A stretch of DNA of 64,000 bases. Origin: an uncultured Clostridia bacterium (GTDB lineage Bacteria > Bacillota > Clostridia > Lachnospirales > CAG-274). The first letter of the stretch is position 1. Each line of letters begins with the position of its first letter. A program made the position numbers and the translations under genes. The stretch is taken from the NCBI GenBank assembly GCA_947585865.1, contig CANPXH010000002.1, positions 114,975 to 178,974 of the forward strand. Direction: 5' to 3'. Below are positions 16,086 through 23,639 of the stretch, piece after piece. The notes under the pieces are model-generated. The model saw only the letters and a program-made list of their open reading frames with translations, was not told where the DNA came from and did no database searches.

Positions 16086-16970
16086 TCAGTCGCAGATTTT
16101 TATATACTTTGGCGGAACATGATCCGTCAGCCATACATTGTTTACGGATATATAGAATTTATATCCGTCATCATACATTTTTTCCGCATCAACAGCGAAT
16201 ACAGCAGGTTTACCGTGTCTTTTGCCAACGGCAGATGCAGTGGAATGATCGGGCGAAAGATGGACATACAGCCTGGACATTTTGACCAGTCCTTTTTCTT
16301 CAATGCTTTTTATATTCTTTTCGGCTGTTCCGTGCCATAAGATCTCAGGCGGCTTTGTCTCCTTCAATTCCACATCTACAGAAACGGAATGACCTTGATT
16401 TGCTCTTATAAGAGTCTTGTCTTCGTTAAAGGAGTAGCGCTGCTTGCTGTCCTCTCGGACTATTTTCTCCAGTATATCCATATTTATAAAGCGTGTTTTG
16501 CCTATTCCTTTTATAAGCTCTTGAGTATTTGCCCAGCCGTGTTCGTCAAGAGCGATACCCGCAAGACCGGGATCATGCCTTAATATAAGGCTTATATATT
16601 TGCTCAGAGATGTAAGCTCTTTATCCTTGGGCATCATAAGCTCGATCTCTATACCCACGGCTTCGTATTTTTGCTGAGCCTTGGGAGTATAATATTTATC
16701 CATATCTTTAGGATCGGCTTTTTCATTTTCATCATAGCCGCAGGCAGAGAGAGGCAGCGCCTTGTACAGTTCACTGAAATCCTTGAATATATGCAGCTTT
16801 TTGACACGGACTTTTATCCTGCTTTTTTCGTTTTCGATGTCGGTAAAACCTATAACGTCATCTTCGTTTATAAGACGGCGTTTCTTGTCATACAGACGTA
16901 TTTCTATAGTCTTTTTGCCGCTTTTGATCCGCTCAAAGGCTTCATGGCTCAATTTCATATTGTGAAACAT
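16086..16970 (-). CDS. ASCH domain - KptA RNA 2'-phosphotransferase fusion
   Basis: About 294 residues. The N-terminal 110 residues (MKLSHEAFERIKSGKKTIEIRLYDKKRR ... VKKLHIFKDFSELYKALPLSACGY) are an ASCH domain, an RNA-binding-like PUA relative. From about residue 125, LSKYISLILRHDPGLAGIALDEHGWANTQELI begins a full KptA/Tpt1 domain, with RYSFNEDKTLIRANQGHS, LWHGTAEKNIKSIEEKGL, MSRLYVHLS and PAVFAVDAEKM. Tpt1/KptA moves an internal RNA 2'-phosphate to NAD, releasing nicotinamide; the catalytic Arg-His-Arg-Arg-type residues appear present. The start ATG 16970 follows GGGAGTGAG; upstream residues are unlikely. The bacterial substrate is unknown, and the ASCH fusion suggests RNA recruitment. Confidence 0.88.
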   Translation of the reverse strand: MFHNMKLSHEAFERIKSGKKTIEIRLYDKKRRLINEDDVIGFTDIENEKSRIKVRVKKLHIFKDFSELYKALPLSACGYDENEKADPKDMDKYYTPKAQQKYEAVGIEIELMMPKDKELTSLSKYISLILRHDPGLAGIALDEHGWANTQELIKGIGKTRFINMDILEKIVREDSKQRYSFNEDKTLIRANQGHSVSVDVELKETKPPEILWHGTAEKNIKSIEEKGLVKMSRLYVHLSPDHSTASAVGKRHGKPAVFAVDAEKMYDDGYKFYISVNNVWLTDHVPPKYIKICD

Positions 16971-17154
16971 ATTACTCACTCCCAAGATAATGATAGACAA
17001 TTATAGCACAATAAAATAAGCGGTGCAATTAAAATCACCTTTTTTTCTAAATTTTCCTGCAGTCAATATGTGCTTACATTTTTTTTGAGAGGAGGCTTAT
17101 ATTCGTGACGACCGATATACAAAGCCTATTGGGTATAGGAATGAGACATGATAA

Positions 17155-17311
17155 GGCAGAAACGATCATAAGGTACAAAACAGCGAGGATGTGATATGCA
17201 AACTAAGGGCATTCCGCTCTAATGTTCTGGAAGATATACATAGCAGACAGCAGGTACTGGATCAGACAGACTACATCATCAATAGGCTGAAAAAAGAAAA
17301 TATACAAAAAA
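17155..17311 (+). pseudogene. C-terminal remnant of a MerR family regulator
   Basis: The frame beginning after a stop at 17152 reads into FRSNVLEDIHSRQQVLDQTDYIINRLKKE, which matches the typical C-terminal coiled-coil and tail of MerR regulators (LLEDIHxKQxxLDxLDYLI). No winged-helix DNA-binding half is present upstream: 17001-17150 has only a 29-residue frame from GTG 17105 with a good GGAGG site that I cannot assign. I read this as a decayed MerR gene at the head of the redox island. The MerR-type promoter at 23564 may be its former target. Confidence 0.55.
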
Positions 17312-17334
17312 AAGAAAATTTTTTTAAACCTATA

Positions 17335-17384
17335 TTGACACGGTGTCAGAATGGTGTTATCATAATTATACTGACACGGTGTCA
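17335..17384 (+). promoter_or_regulatory. Promoter with two TetR-type operators
   Basis: TTGACA (17335-17340) and TATCAT (17358-17363), spacer 17. The perfect 13-bp palindrome TGACACGGTGTCA occurs at 17336-17348, overlapping the -35, and again at 17372-17384 just after the -10, with centres 36 bases apart. This placement fits repression by the TetR protein at 18031, which lies in the same transcription unit. Confidence 0.85.
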
Positions 17385-17418
17385 GAACTATATATCAATA
17401 TACGAGGAGGAGTTAAAA

Positions 17419-17970
17419 ATGAAAAAGAATATAGGTTCTGTACTTGCACTATATCCAACACCTGTAACAGTAATCGGCGCTATGAACAATGACAAGCCTA
17501 CATGGACCCTTGTTGCCCATATAGGCATAATAGGTCATGACAGGGTGCTTGTAAGTCTTGCGGAGCCTCATTTTATAAATGAATGTATTAAGAAAGAAAA
17601 TAAGCTTTCAATTAACATTGTTGATGAAGGTATGTTGAAGGAAACAGACTATACAGGCTCTGTCAGCGGCAAAAAAGCCGATAAATCAAATGTATTCGAC
17701 TATGAACTCGGCGAAATGGGAACACCTGTTATAAGTAAATCGCCTCTGACAATGGAATGTACGGTTGCGGATATTTACAATACGCCAAATTTTGAAAGCT
17801 TTATATGCACTGTTGACAACACCTATGTGTCCGAGGAACACTTGGATGATAACGGCAAAATAAATTACAATACATTAAAGCCTGTTCTGTTTGAGTTTCC
17901 TACATACCAATATCTCAGAACAGGCGATGTTATAGGCAAATGTCTTTCCTTTGCCAAAAAAAGTGAGTAA
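17419..17970 (+). CDS. Flavin reductase-like domain protein
   Basis: A 183-residue FMN-binding protein of the flavin-reductase-like fold. It begins IGSVLALYPTPVTVIGA and continues with KPTWTLVAHIGIIGHDRVLVSLAEPHFINECIKKENKLSINIV, the typical FMN-binding strands. The start ATG 17419 follows GAGGAGG; the longer frame from 17191 runs through the MerR remnant and the promoter and is not real. It is the first gene of the TetR-controlled unit, and likely supplies reduced flavin or an NADH:FMN oxidoreductase activity to the redox proteins downstream. Confidence 0.88.
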   Translation: MKKNIGSVLALYPTPVTVIGAMNNDKPTWTLVAHIGIIGHDRVLVSLAEPHFINECIKKENKLSINIVDEGMLKETDYTGSVSGKKADKSNVFDYELGEMGTPVISKSPLTMECTVADIYNTPNFESFICTVDNTYVSEEHLDDNGKINYNTLKPVLFEFPTYQYLRTGDVIGKCLSFAKKSE

Positions 17971-18030
17971 TTTTATATTTTGCAGTTATATATTTATAAA
18001 AAATATTGAGATTAATCAAGGAGATATATT

Positions 18031-18657
18031 ATGCCAAAAGGATCCCCCGAGCTTACAAGCGCAAGAAAAGAAGAAATTATAAATGCCTGCGAAAAGCTGT
18101 ATAAGACAATGAGCTTTAAGGAAATAACCATTAAAGAAATAGGAGATGCCACAAGCTTTACACGAACATCTATATACAATTATTTTCAGACAAAGGAAGA
18201 AATATTTCTTGCGCTTCTGACAAGAGAGTATGAATACTGGATAGCCGATCTTAAGACTATGACGGAAAAATACGAGACTCTTACAAAGGATGATTTTGCC
18301 GATAAAATAGCTCATTCTTTGGAAAAACGTCATCAGCTTCTGAAAATATTGTCAATGAATCATTACGATATGGAAGAAAACAGCCGTCCGCAATATCTTA
18401 CCGCAATGAAGGTGGCATACGGTAATTCAATAAAGGCAGTTAATGTCTGCTTGAATAAGTTTTTCCCTTATATGACGGACAAGGAAAGACAAAATTTTAT
18501 ATATGTGTTTTTCCCGTTTATGTTTGGCATATATCCCTATACCGTAGTTACCGAAAAACAGAGAGAAGCTATGGAAGCAGCAAAGGTCGATTATGTTTTT
18601 ATGTCTATATATGAGATAATATACGACTGTGTACTAAATTTATTGAAGGAGAGATAA
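18031..18657 (+). CDS. TetR/AcrR family transcriptional repressor
   Basis: A 208-residue TetR regulator. The helix-turn-helix is in residues about 10-60: RKEEIINACEKLYKTMSFKEITIKEIGDATSFTRTSIYNYFQTKEEIFLALL. The rest is an all-helical ligand and dimer domain of unknown specificity. It follows the flavin reductase by 60 bases with AAGGAGA before the ATG. The double TGACACGGTGTCA operator upstream is its probable target, giving autoregulation. Confidence 0.92.
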   Translation: MPKGSPELTSARKEEIINACEKLYKTMSFKEITIKEIGDATSFTRTSIYNYFQTKEEIFLALLTREYEYWIADLKTMTEKYETLTKDDFADKIAHSLEKRHQLLKILSMNHYDMEENSRPQYLTAMKVAYGNSIKAVNVCLNKFFPYMTDKERQNFIYVFFPFMFGIYPYTVVTEKQREAMEAAKVDYVFMSIYEIIYDCVLNLLKER

Positions 18658-18659
18658 TA

Positions 18660-18794
18660 ATGAATAATAAAAATAATTTACCTAAAATAGCCCTTGGCGC
18701 ATGGGCTTGGGGAAACGACGGAACATTCGGAAATGAGTTTACGGCGGAAATATTGAAACATATTTTTGATAAAGGAATGGAGGTTATATTATGA
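18660..18794 (+). pseudogene. Truncated aldo/keto reductase, N-terminal 44 residues
   Basis: A frame of 44 codons starts 3 bases after the TetR stop, with AAGGAGA upstream. The product reads LPKIALGAWAWGNDGTFGNEFTAEILKHIFDKGM, the usual first strand and helix of an aldo/keto reductase, and then stops. The TGA overlaps the next ATG (ATGA at 18791). The remaining ~280 residues of an aldo/keto reductase are missing, so this is a deletion remnant that still provides a translated leader. Confidence 0.75.
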
Positions 18795-19813
18795 AAAAAA
18801 TATTATTGGCAATTTTTACATTGATTTTCTTTTGTATGACGGCTGTGGCGGTAAATGCAGCAGAATCTGACAATGATCTGACGATACGGCTTAAAATAGA
18901 CAGCCCTCTTATGCTTGTAAATAACGAGGAAAAAAGCATTGACGAAAACGGCACATCACCTGTTATTGTCAACAGCAGAACGCTTCTGCCCGTTCGTGCC
19001 ATAGTTGAGGAAATAGGCGGCAGTGTGGAATGGAACTCAGATACAAAGACGGTAGGTTTACAAAGCGGAGATAACAATATACAGCTTGAGATAGACAGCG
19101 CAACAGCCTATCTCAATAACGAACCGTATACTTTTGATACTCCCCCTGCCATAATAGGCGGCAGAACTATGCTGCCCATACGCTTTATAGCCGAAAGCTT
19201 TGGACTCGAGGTAAGCTGGAACGGCGAGGAGCAAATCGTAACAATTGTAAAAAAATCGGATGTACAAACAGAAACCGTAACTTTCGCCGAGACAGCAACG
19301 GAAATTACCACAGCCGAAGAAACATCGGAAAGTGATAACAATATTCTTGTGGCATATTTTTCAGCAACAAACAATACAAAAGGTGTGGCGGAGAAAATAG
19401 CAGAGGCGGCAGAAGCCGATATTTATGCCATAACTCCTGCAATACCATACACAGCCGAAGACCTTGACTATAATACCGAATGCCGTGCAAATAAAGAACA
19501 GAACGACGACGGCGCACGCCCCGAAATTTCCGGAACGGTGGAAAACATGGAAGATTACGATACTGTTTTCATAGGCTATCCCATATGGTGGGGACAGGCG
19601 CCTAAAATAATGTATACATTTATGGAAAGCTATGATTTTAACGGCAAAACCATAATTCCCTTCTGCACATCAGGCAGCAGCCCCATAGGCTCAAGCGCAG
19701 AAAATATGCACAGCCTTGCAGCAGGCGCAGATTGGCTTGAAGGTCAGCGCTTTGGCGGCGGCGCTTCCGCAGATGATGTAAGCGGTTGGGTAAATTCTCT
19801 TGGGCTCAAATAA
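18791..19813 (+). CDS. Secreted flavodoxin with N-terminal copper-amine-oxidase-type stalk domain
   Basis: A 340-residue protein. A signal peptide (1-23, ending VNAAE) is followed by a stalk domain of the copper amine oxidase N1 type (about 28-155), with two half-repeats seen in RTLLPVRAIVEEIGGSVEWN and RTMLPIRFIAESFGLEVSWN. An acidic Thr/Glu linker (155-180) leads to a flavodoxin (about 182-340): ILVAYFSATNNTKGVAEKI for FMN phosphate binding, then FIGYPIWWGQAPKIMYTFMESYDFNGKTIIPFCTSGSS. It should act outside the membrane, which is unusual for a flavodoxin. The ATG overlaps the stop of the aldo/keto reductase remnant. Confidence 0.88.
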   Translation: MKKILLAIFTLIFFCMTAVAVNAAESDNDLTIRLKIDSPLMLVNNEEKSIDENGTSPVIVNSRTLLPVRAIVEEIGGSVEWNSDTKTVGLQSGDNNIQLEIDSATAYLNNEPYTFDTPPAIIGGRTMLPIRFIAESFGLEVSWNGEEQIVTIVKKSDVQTETVTFAETATEITTAEETSESDNNILVAYFSATNNTKGVAEKIAEAAEADIYAITPAIPYTAEDLDYNTECRANKEQNDDGARPEISGTVENMEDYDTVFIGYPIWWGQAPKIMYTFMESYDFNGKTIIPFCTSGSSPIGSSAENMHSLAAGADWLEGQRFGGGASADDVSGWVNSLGLK

Positions 19814-19829
19814 GATTGGAGGTGCAAAA

Positions 19830-19965
19830 ATAATACAGGAGATGAGCGGTTTTGATATGTTCCGTATTGAACGTGCAAAGCCTTATTCCGCAGCAAGCAA
19901 TTCTCAGAGCCTATATGCGGAAGCCCTAAATGAATACAATGATATATGGAAACGGTTTATAATAT
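19830..19965 (+). pseudogene. Flavodoxin fragment
   Basis: A short readable segment (MSGFDMFRIERAKPYSAASNSQSLYAEALNEYND) matches the region after the first helix of flavodoxins of this type (DIFxIxPAxPYxxDYNxxLxxA). The phosphate-binding N-terminus and the rest of the fold are absent. It sits between two intact genes of the island and is read as debris of gene duplication and deletion. Confidence 0.5.
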
Positions 19966-19989
19966 TCGTTAGATATGGAGGTTTTTGTT

Positions 19990-20523
19990 ATGAAAATAGT
20001 TGTAATAAAGGGCAGCCCGCATAAAAAGGGCTCCTCAAATATGCTGGCAGATCAATTTATAAAGGGCGCAAAAGAAAACGGACACAATATTATTGAGCTG
20101 GATGCGGCGCATATGGGCATTCACCCGTGTATAGGCTGTGACTTCTGCGGCATGAACGGAGAGTGTTCGCAAAAAGACGATATTGCAAATATAAGAGATG
20201 CTTTGCTTGCATCGGATATGGCTGTGTTCGTAACGCCTGTGTATTACTTCGGAATGTCAGCTCAGCTCAAAATGGTCATAGACCGTTTTTACAGCTACAC
20301 CATGAAGCTTTCGGCAAAGCATCTGAAGACAGCGCTTATTACTGCGGCATGGGATTCCGATGACGATGTTATGCCCTATATTGCAGAGCATTATAAAAAG
20401 CTGTGCAGATATATGCACTTTACGGATATGGGCATGGTGCTTGGCACAGGCTGCGGCACACCTTCTATGACGGCAGGCAGCATACATATGGAAGAAGCAT
20501 ATAGGCTTGGAAAATCTGTATAA
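19990..20523 (+). CDS. NADPH-dependent FMN reductase / iron-sulfur flavoprotein-like
   Basis: A 177-residue flavodoxin-fold oxidoreductase. KIVVIKGSPHKKGSSNMLADQFIKGA is the FMN-binding start. CIGCDFCGMNGECSQKDDI carries the compact cysteine motif seen in iron-sulfur flavoproteins, and VTPVYYFGMSAQLKMVIDRFY is the second FMN segment. I start at ATG 19990 because GGAGG lies at 19977-19981; the ATG at 19975 overlaps that site. It is cytosolic and probably transfers electrons from NAD(P)H or ferredoxin to partners in the island. Confidence 0.88.
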   Translation: MKIVVIKGSPHKKGSSNMLADQFIKGAKENGHNIIELDAAHMGIHPCIGCDFCGMNGECSQKDDIANIRDALLASDMAVFVTPVYYFGMSAQLKMVIDRFYSYTMKLSAKHLKTALITAAWDSDDDVMPYIAEHYKKLCRYMHFTDMGMVLGTGCGTPSMTAGSIHMEEAYRLGKSV

Positions 20524-20538
20524 AGGGGGTCATTAAAT

Positions 20539-21549
20539 ATGAAATATACAAAGCTTGGCAGATCCGAGCTGAATGTCTCACGAATATGTATGGGCTGTAT
20601 GGGCTTCGGCAATGCCTCAACAGGACAGCATAGCTGGACTGTAGATGAAGAAAGCACAAGAAAAATAATAAAACATGGGCTGGATATGGGAATAAATTTT
20701 TACGACACAGCCATAGTCTATCAAAACGGCACAAGCGAACAGTATGTGGGAAGGGCGCTTAGAGATATGGCAAGGCGTGAGGACTATGTGATAGCCACAA
20801 AATTTACGCCCAGGACACAGGATGAGATAGATAACAATATAAGCGGACAGCAGCACATTGAAAACTATCTTGACCAAAGTCTTAAGAATCTGGGTATGGA
20901 TCATGTTGACCTGTACATTTACCATATGTGGGATTATCACACGCCCATGGAGGAAATAATGGATGGGCTCCACAAGGCGGTAAAGTCGGGAAAGACACGG
21001 TATATAGGCATTTCTAACTGCTTTGCATGGCAGCTTGCAAAGGCGAACTTTTACGCAAGGGAAAACGGTCTTACCGAATTTATATCCATACAGGGGCATT
21101 ATAACCTTATAGCAAGAGAGGAAGAAAGAGAAATGGTTCCCTTCTGCAGGGATCAGAATATTGCCCTTACGCCATACAGCGCCCTTGCAAGCGGAAGGCT
21201 TTCAAGGCATACGGGAGAAAGCACAAAGCGTTTTGAAGAGGATTCATATGCCCGCTTCAAGTATGACAAGACCGCCGAGGCAGACGGAAAAATAATAAAA
21301 CGTGTGGAAGAGCTTGCGGAAAAGAGAAACGTATCCATGACGGAAATATCACTGGCATGGCTTTTGACAAAGGTGGATTCTCCCGTTGTGGGAGCTACAA
21401 AGCTTTCACACATAGACGGCGCTGTAAAAGCCGTTGACCTCGAACTGACTGAGGAAGAAATAAATTATTTGGAGGAGCTGTATGTTCCCCACGCTCTTGC
21501 GGGAGTTATGGCGCAGAACGGAAAACAAAAAGCAGGAAATGTAGTATAA
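20539..21549 (+). CDS. Aldo/keto reductase
   Basis: A 336-residue TIM-barrel NADPH oxidoreductase of the AKR superfamily. It begins MKYTKLGRSELNVSRICMGCMGFG. The catalytic tetrad region is visible: Asp in INFYDTAIVYQNGTSE, with the Tyr of VYQN, Lys in VIATKF, and His in DLYIYHMWD. The cofactor end is VGATKLSHIDGAVKAVDLELTEEEI. It has a good GGGGG site and lies 15 bases after the FMN reductase. The family reduces aldehydes or ketones; the substrate is unknown. This is the intact relative of the remnant at 18660. Confidence 0.93.
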   Translation: MKYTKLGRSELNVSRICMGCMGFGNASTGQHSWTVDEESTRKIIKHGLDMGINFYDTAIVYQNGTSEQYVGRALRDMARREDYVIATKFTPRTQDEIDNNISGQQHIENYLDQSLKNLGMDHVDLYIYHMWDYHTPMEEIMDGLHKAVKSGKTRYIGISNCFAWQLAKANFYARENGLTEFISIQGHYNLIAREEEREMVPFCRDQNIALTPYSALASGRLSRHTGESTKRFEEDSYARFKYDKTAEADGKIIKRVEELAEKRNVSMTEISLAWLLTKVDSPVVGATKLSHIDGAVKAVDLELTEEEINYLEELYVPHALAGVMAQNGKQKAGNVV

Positions 21550-21566
21550 AAAAGGAGTGTTACATT

Positions 21567-22049
21567 ATGAGCAAAATTTTAACGGCATATTTTTCAGCAA
21601 GCGGAAATACAAAAAGACTTGCAGAGACCATAGCAAAGGCGGCAGGCGCAGATATATTTGAGATTGCTCCACCTGTGCCTTATACCAACGACGATCTGAA
21701 CTGGATGAACAAAAAGAGCCGCAGCAGTATTGAGATGAATGATAAAGGCTCAAGACCGGAAATAGCAGGCTCTGTAGAAAATATGGGACAGTATGATACA
21801 GTATTAATTGGCTTTCCCATATGGTGGTATGAGGCGCCCAGGATAATACAGACCTTCCTTGAAAGCTACGATTTTTCGGGTAAAAATATTGTGACATTTG
21901 CCACATCAGGCGGCAGCGGTATGGGAAGGACAAACGACATTTTGGCAGGGTCATGCTCAAATGCCGCAAAATGGCTGGGCGGAAGGCGTATGACCGACAA
22001 TACGGATATAGACACAATAAAAAAATGGCTCGGTACTTTTGATATATAA
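21567..22049 (+). CDS. Flavodoxin (cytosolic)
   Basis: A 160-residue flavodoxin with KILTAYFSASGNTKRLAETIAKAAGADIFEI for FMN phosphate binding, VLIGFPIWWYEAPRIIQTFLESYDFSGKNI and FATSGGSGMGRT. It has no signal peptide, so it is the cytosolic counterpart of the secreted versions at 18791 and 22832. AAAGGAG lies before the ATG, 17 bases after the aldo/keto reductase. Confidence 0.92.
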   Translation: MSKILTAYFSASGNTKRLAETIAKAAGADIFEIAPPVPYTNDDLNWMNKKSRSSIEMNDKGSRPEIAGSVENMGQYDTVLIGFPIWWYEAPRIIQTFLESYDFSGKNIVTFATSGGSGMGRTNDILAGSCSNAAKWLGGRRMTDNTDIDTIKKWLGTFDI

Positions 22050-22063
22050 GGAGGATTATCAAT

Positions 22064-22819
22064 ATGAAAAAAATAACACAAACAGCGGGAAGAGATCAGT
22101 TGGGCAGCTTTGCTCCGGATTTTGCTCACTTTAACGACGACGTGCTTTTCGGCGAAAACTGGAACAACGAGGATATAGATATAAAAACACGCTGCATTAT
22201 CACAGTTGTTGCCCTTATGTCATCGGGCATAACGGACTCTTCATTGACATATCACCTTGAAAACGCAAAGGCTCACGGCGTATCAAAGGAAGAAATAGCG
22301 GCTATCGTTACCCACGTTGGCTTTTATGTGGGCTGGCCAAAGGCTTGGGCTGTTTTCCGCCTTGCCCTTGACGTATGGAATGAAAAATCAACAGAGCAAA
22401 CAGAAAAGGACAAATATCAGAATACTATTCTTTTCCCAGTAGGCGAGCCCAATGATGCCTTTGCAAAATATTTCATAGGCCAAAGCTATCTTGCTCCCGT
22501 ATCAAAGGAGCAGGTGGGAGTATTCAATGTGACCTTTGAGCCCAAATGCCGCAACAACTGGCATATACACAATGCAGACAAGGGCGGCGGACAGATACTT
22601 ATTTGTGTAGGCGGCAGAGGATATTATCAGGAATGGGGCAAGGAAGCGGTGGAGATGAAGCCGGGCGACTGTATAAATATACCCACGGGGGTAAAGCATT
22701 GGCATGGCGCCGCTCCCGACAGTTGGTTCTCACATCTTGCCATTGAGGTTCCCGGTGAAAACGGCTCCAATGAATGGCTTGAGCCTGTTGACGATAAGCA
22801 ATATGATAATTTGAAGTAA
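22064..22819 (+). CDS. Carboxymuconolactone decarboxylase - cupin fusion
   Basis: A 251-residue protein with two domains. Residues about 25-110 are CMD/AhpD-like (LFGENWNNEDIDIKTRCIITVVALMSSGI, and a GVSKEEIAAIVTHVGFYVGWPKAW helix). Residues about 140-245 are a cupin with metal-type histidines (NWHIHNADKGGGQILICVGGRGYYQEWG, then PGDCINIPTGVKHWHGAAPDSWFSHLAI). Such fusions are common next to flavodoxins and aldo/keto reductases in gut anaerobes. The CMD part lacks the CxxC of AhpD peroxidase. The substrate is unknown. Translation follows GGAGGA. Confidence 0.9.
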   Translation: MKKITQTAGRDQLGSFAPDFAHFNDDVLFGENWNNEDIDIKTRCIITVVALMSSGITDSSLTYHLENAKAHGVSKEEIAAIVTHVGFYVGWPKAWAVFRLALDVWNEKSTEQTEKDKYQNTILFPVGEPNDAFAKYFIGQSYLAPVSKEQVGVFNVTFEPKCRNNWHIHNADKGGGQILICVGGRGYYQEWGKEAVEMKPGDCINIPTGVKHWHGAAPDSWFSHLAIEVPGENGSNEWLEPVDDKQYDNLK

Positions 22820-22831
22820 GGAGAGTTTGAA

Positions 22832-23467
22832 ATGAAATATTTATCTGTGATATTATCCGTATTGTTGCTTGCCTGTGTTCTTTGCGCCTGTACTTCGGGC
22901 AGCAATGAGAAAGCAGCACAAAACACATCGGAGGAAACGGCGGAACAGGAAACTTATGAAACAAATGAAAATACACAAAGCAGCGGCGGGAAAATACTCG
23001 TAGCATATTTTTCGGCAACGGGAAACACAAAGGCCGTTGCCGAAAAAACGGCGGAAGCGGCAAATGCGGACTTGTTTGAAATAGTTCCGTCTTTGCCCTA
23101 TACCGAAGCCGATCTTAACTACGGAGACGACAACAGCCGTACTACCGCAGAGCAAAACGATGACAGCGCACGCCCCGAAATTTCGGGAACGGTAGAAAAT
23201 ATGGAAGAGTATGATACAGTTTTTATAGGTTATCCCATATGGTGGGGGCAGGCGCCTAAAATAATGTATACGTTCCTTGAAGGCTATGATCTCAACGGCA
23301 AGACTATAATTCCATTCTGTACATCAGGCAGCAGTCCTATAGGCTCAAGCGCAGAAAATATGCAGAGCCTTACAACAGGCGCAAGCTGGCTTGAAGGTCA
23401 GCGCTTTAGCGCAGGCGCATCCTCAGAGGAGGTAAGCGATTGGGTAAATTCTCTCGGACTCAAGTGA
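22832..23467 (+). CDS. Flavodoxin lipoprotein (extracytoplasmic)
   Basis: A 211-residue protein with a lipoprotein signal peptide: LSVILSVLLLACVLCAC, in which the last Cys (about residue 20) is the lipidated one. A Glu/Thr-rich linker (about 25-50) leads to a flavodoxin nearly identical in sequence to the one at 18791 (KILVAYFSATGNTKAVAEKTAEAANADLFEI, YPIWWGQAPKIMYTFLEGYDLNG). It should be anchored on the outer face of the membrane. It is the last gene of the run that starts at 18791; 23468-23563 contains no gene. Confidence 0.92.
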   Translation: MKYLSVILSVLLLACVLCACTSGSNEKAAQNTSEETAEQETYETNENTQSSGGKILVAYFSATGNTKAVAEKTAEAANADLFEIVPSLPYTEADLNYGDDNSRTTAEQNDDSARPEISGTVENMEEYDTVFIGYPIWWGQAPKIMYTFLEGYDLNGKTIIPFCTSGSSPIGSSAENMQSLTTGASWLEGQRFSAGASSEEVSDWVNSLGLK

Positions 23468-23563
23468 AAGCTTTATAAATAAATTTGGGGAGCAAATAAC
23501 AAAATTTCAAAATAAATGAGAATGTTTTAATAAAATCTTAATAATTTTTTTGCGAATATCATA

Positions 23564-23594
23564 TTGACTTAAAGTCATATTCAAGTTCTAGTAT
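23564..23594 (+). promoter_or_regulatory. MerR-type promoter (19-bp spacer) of the DUF362 gene
   Basis: TTGACT (23564-23569) and TAGTAT (23589-23594) are separated by 19 bases, two more than optimal. Between them is the dyad ACTTAAAGTCATATTCAAGT. That layout, including the TTGACTTAAAG string, is typical of promoters activated by MerR regulators of the NmlR/AdhR group. No intact merR gene is in the window; only the fragment at 17155. Confidence 0.7.
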
Positions 23595-23639
23595 TAAATT
23601 ACTGCAATATATTTTTATATTATAAAAGGAGGCTTTGAT

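Noticed and set aside
17191..17418. N-terminal extension of the flavin reductase
   Set aside because: It would translate through a promoter, two operators and a MerR remnant, and the ATG at 17419 has a strong GAGGAGG site.
19800..20024. 74-codon frame running from the stalk-flavodoxin end into the FMN reductase
   Set aside because: It only covers the flavodoxin fragment and then runs out of frame into the next gene; treated as a pseudogene fragment instead.
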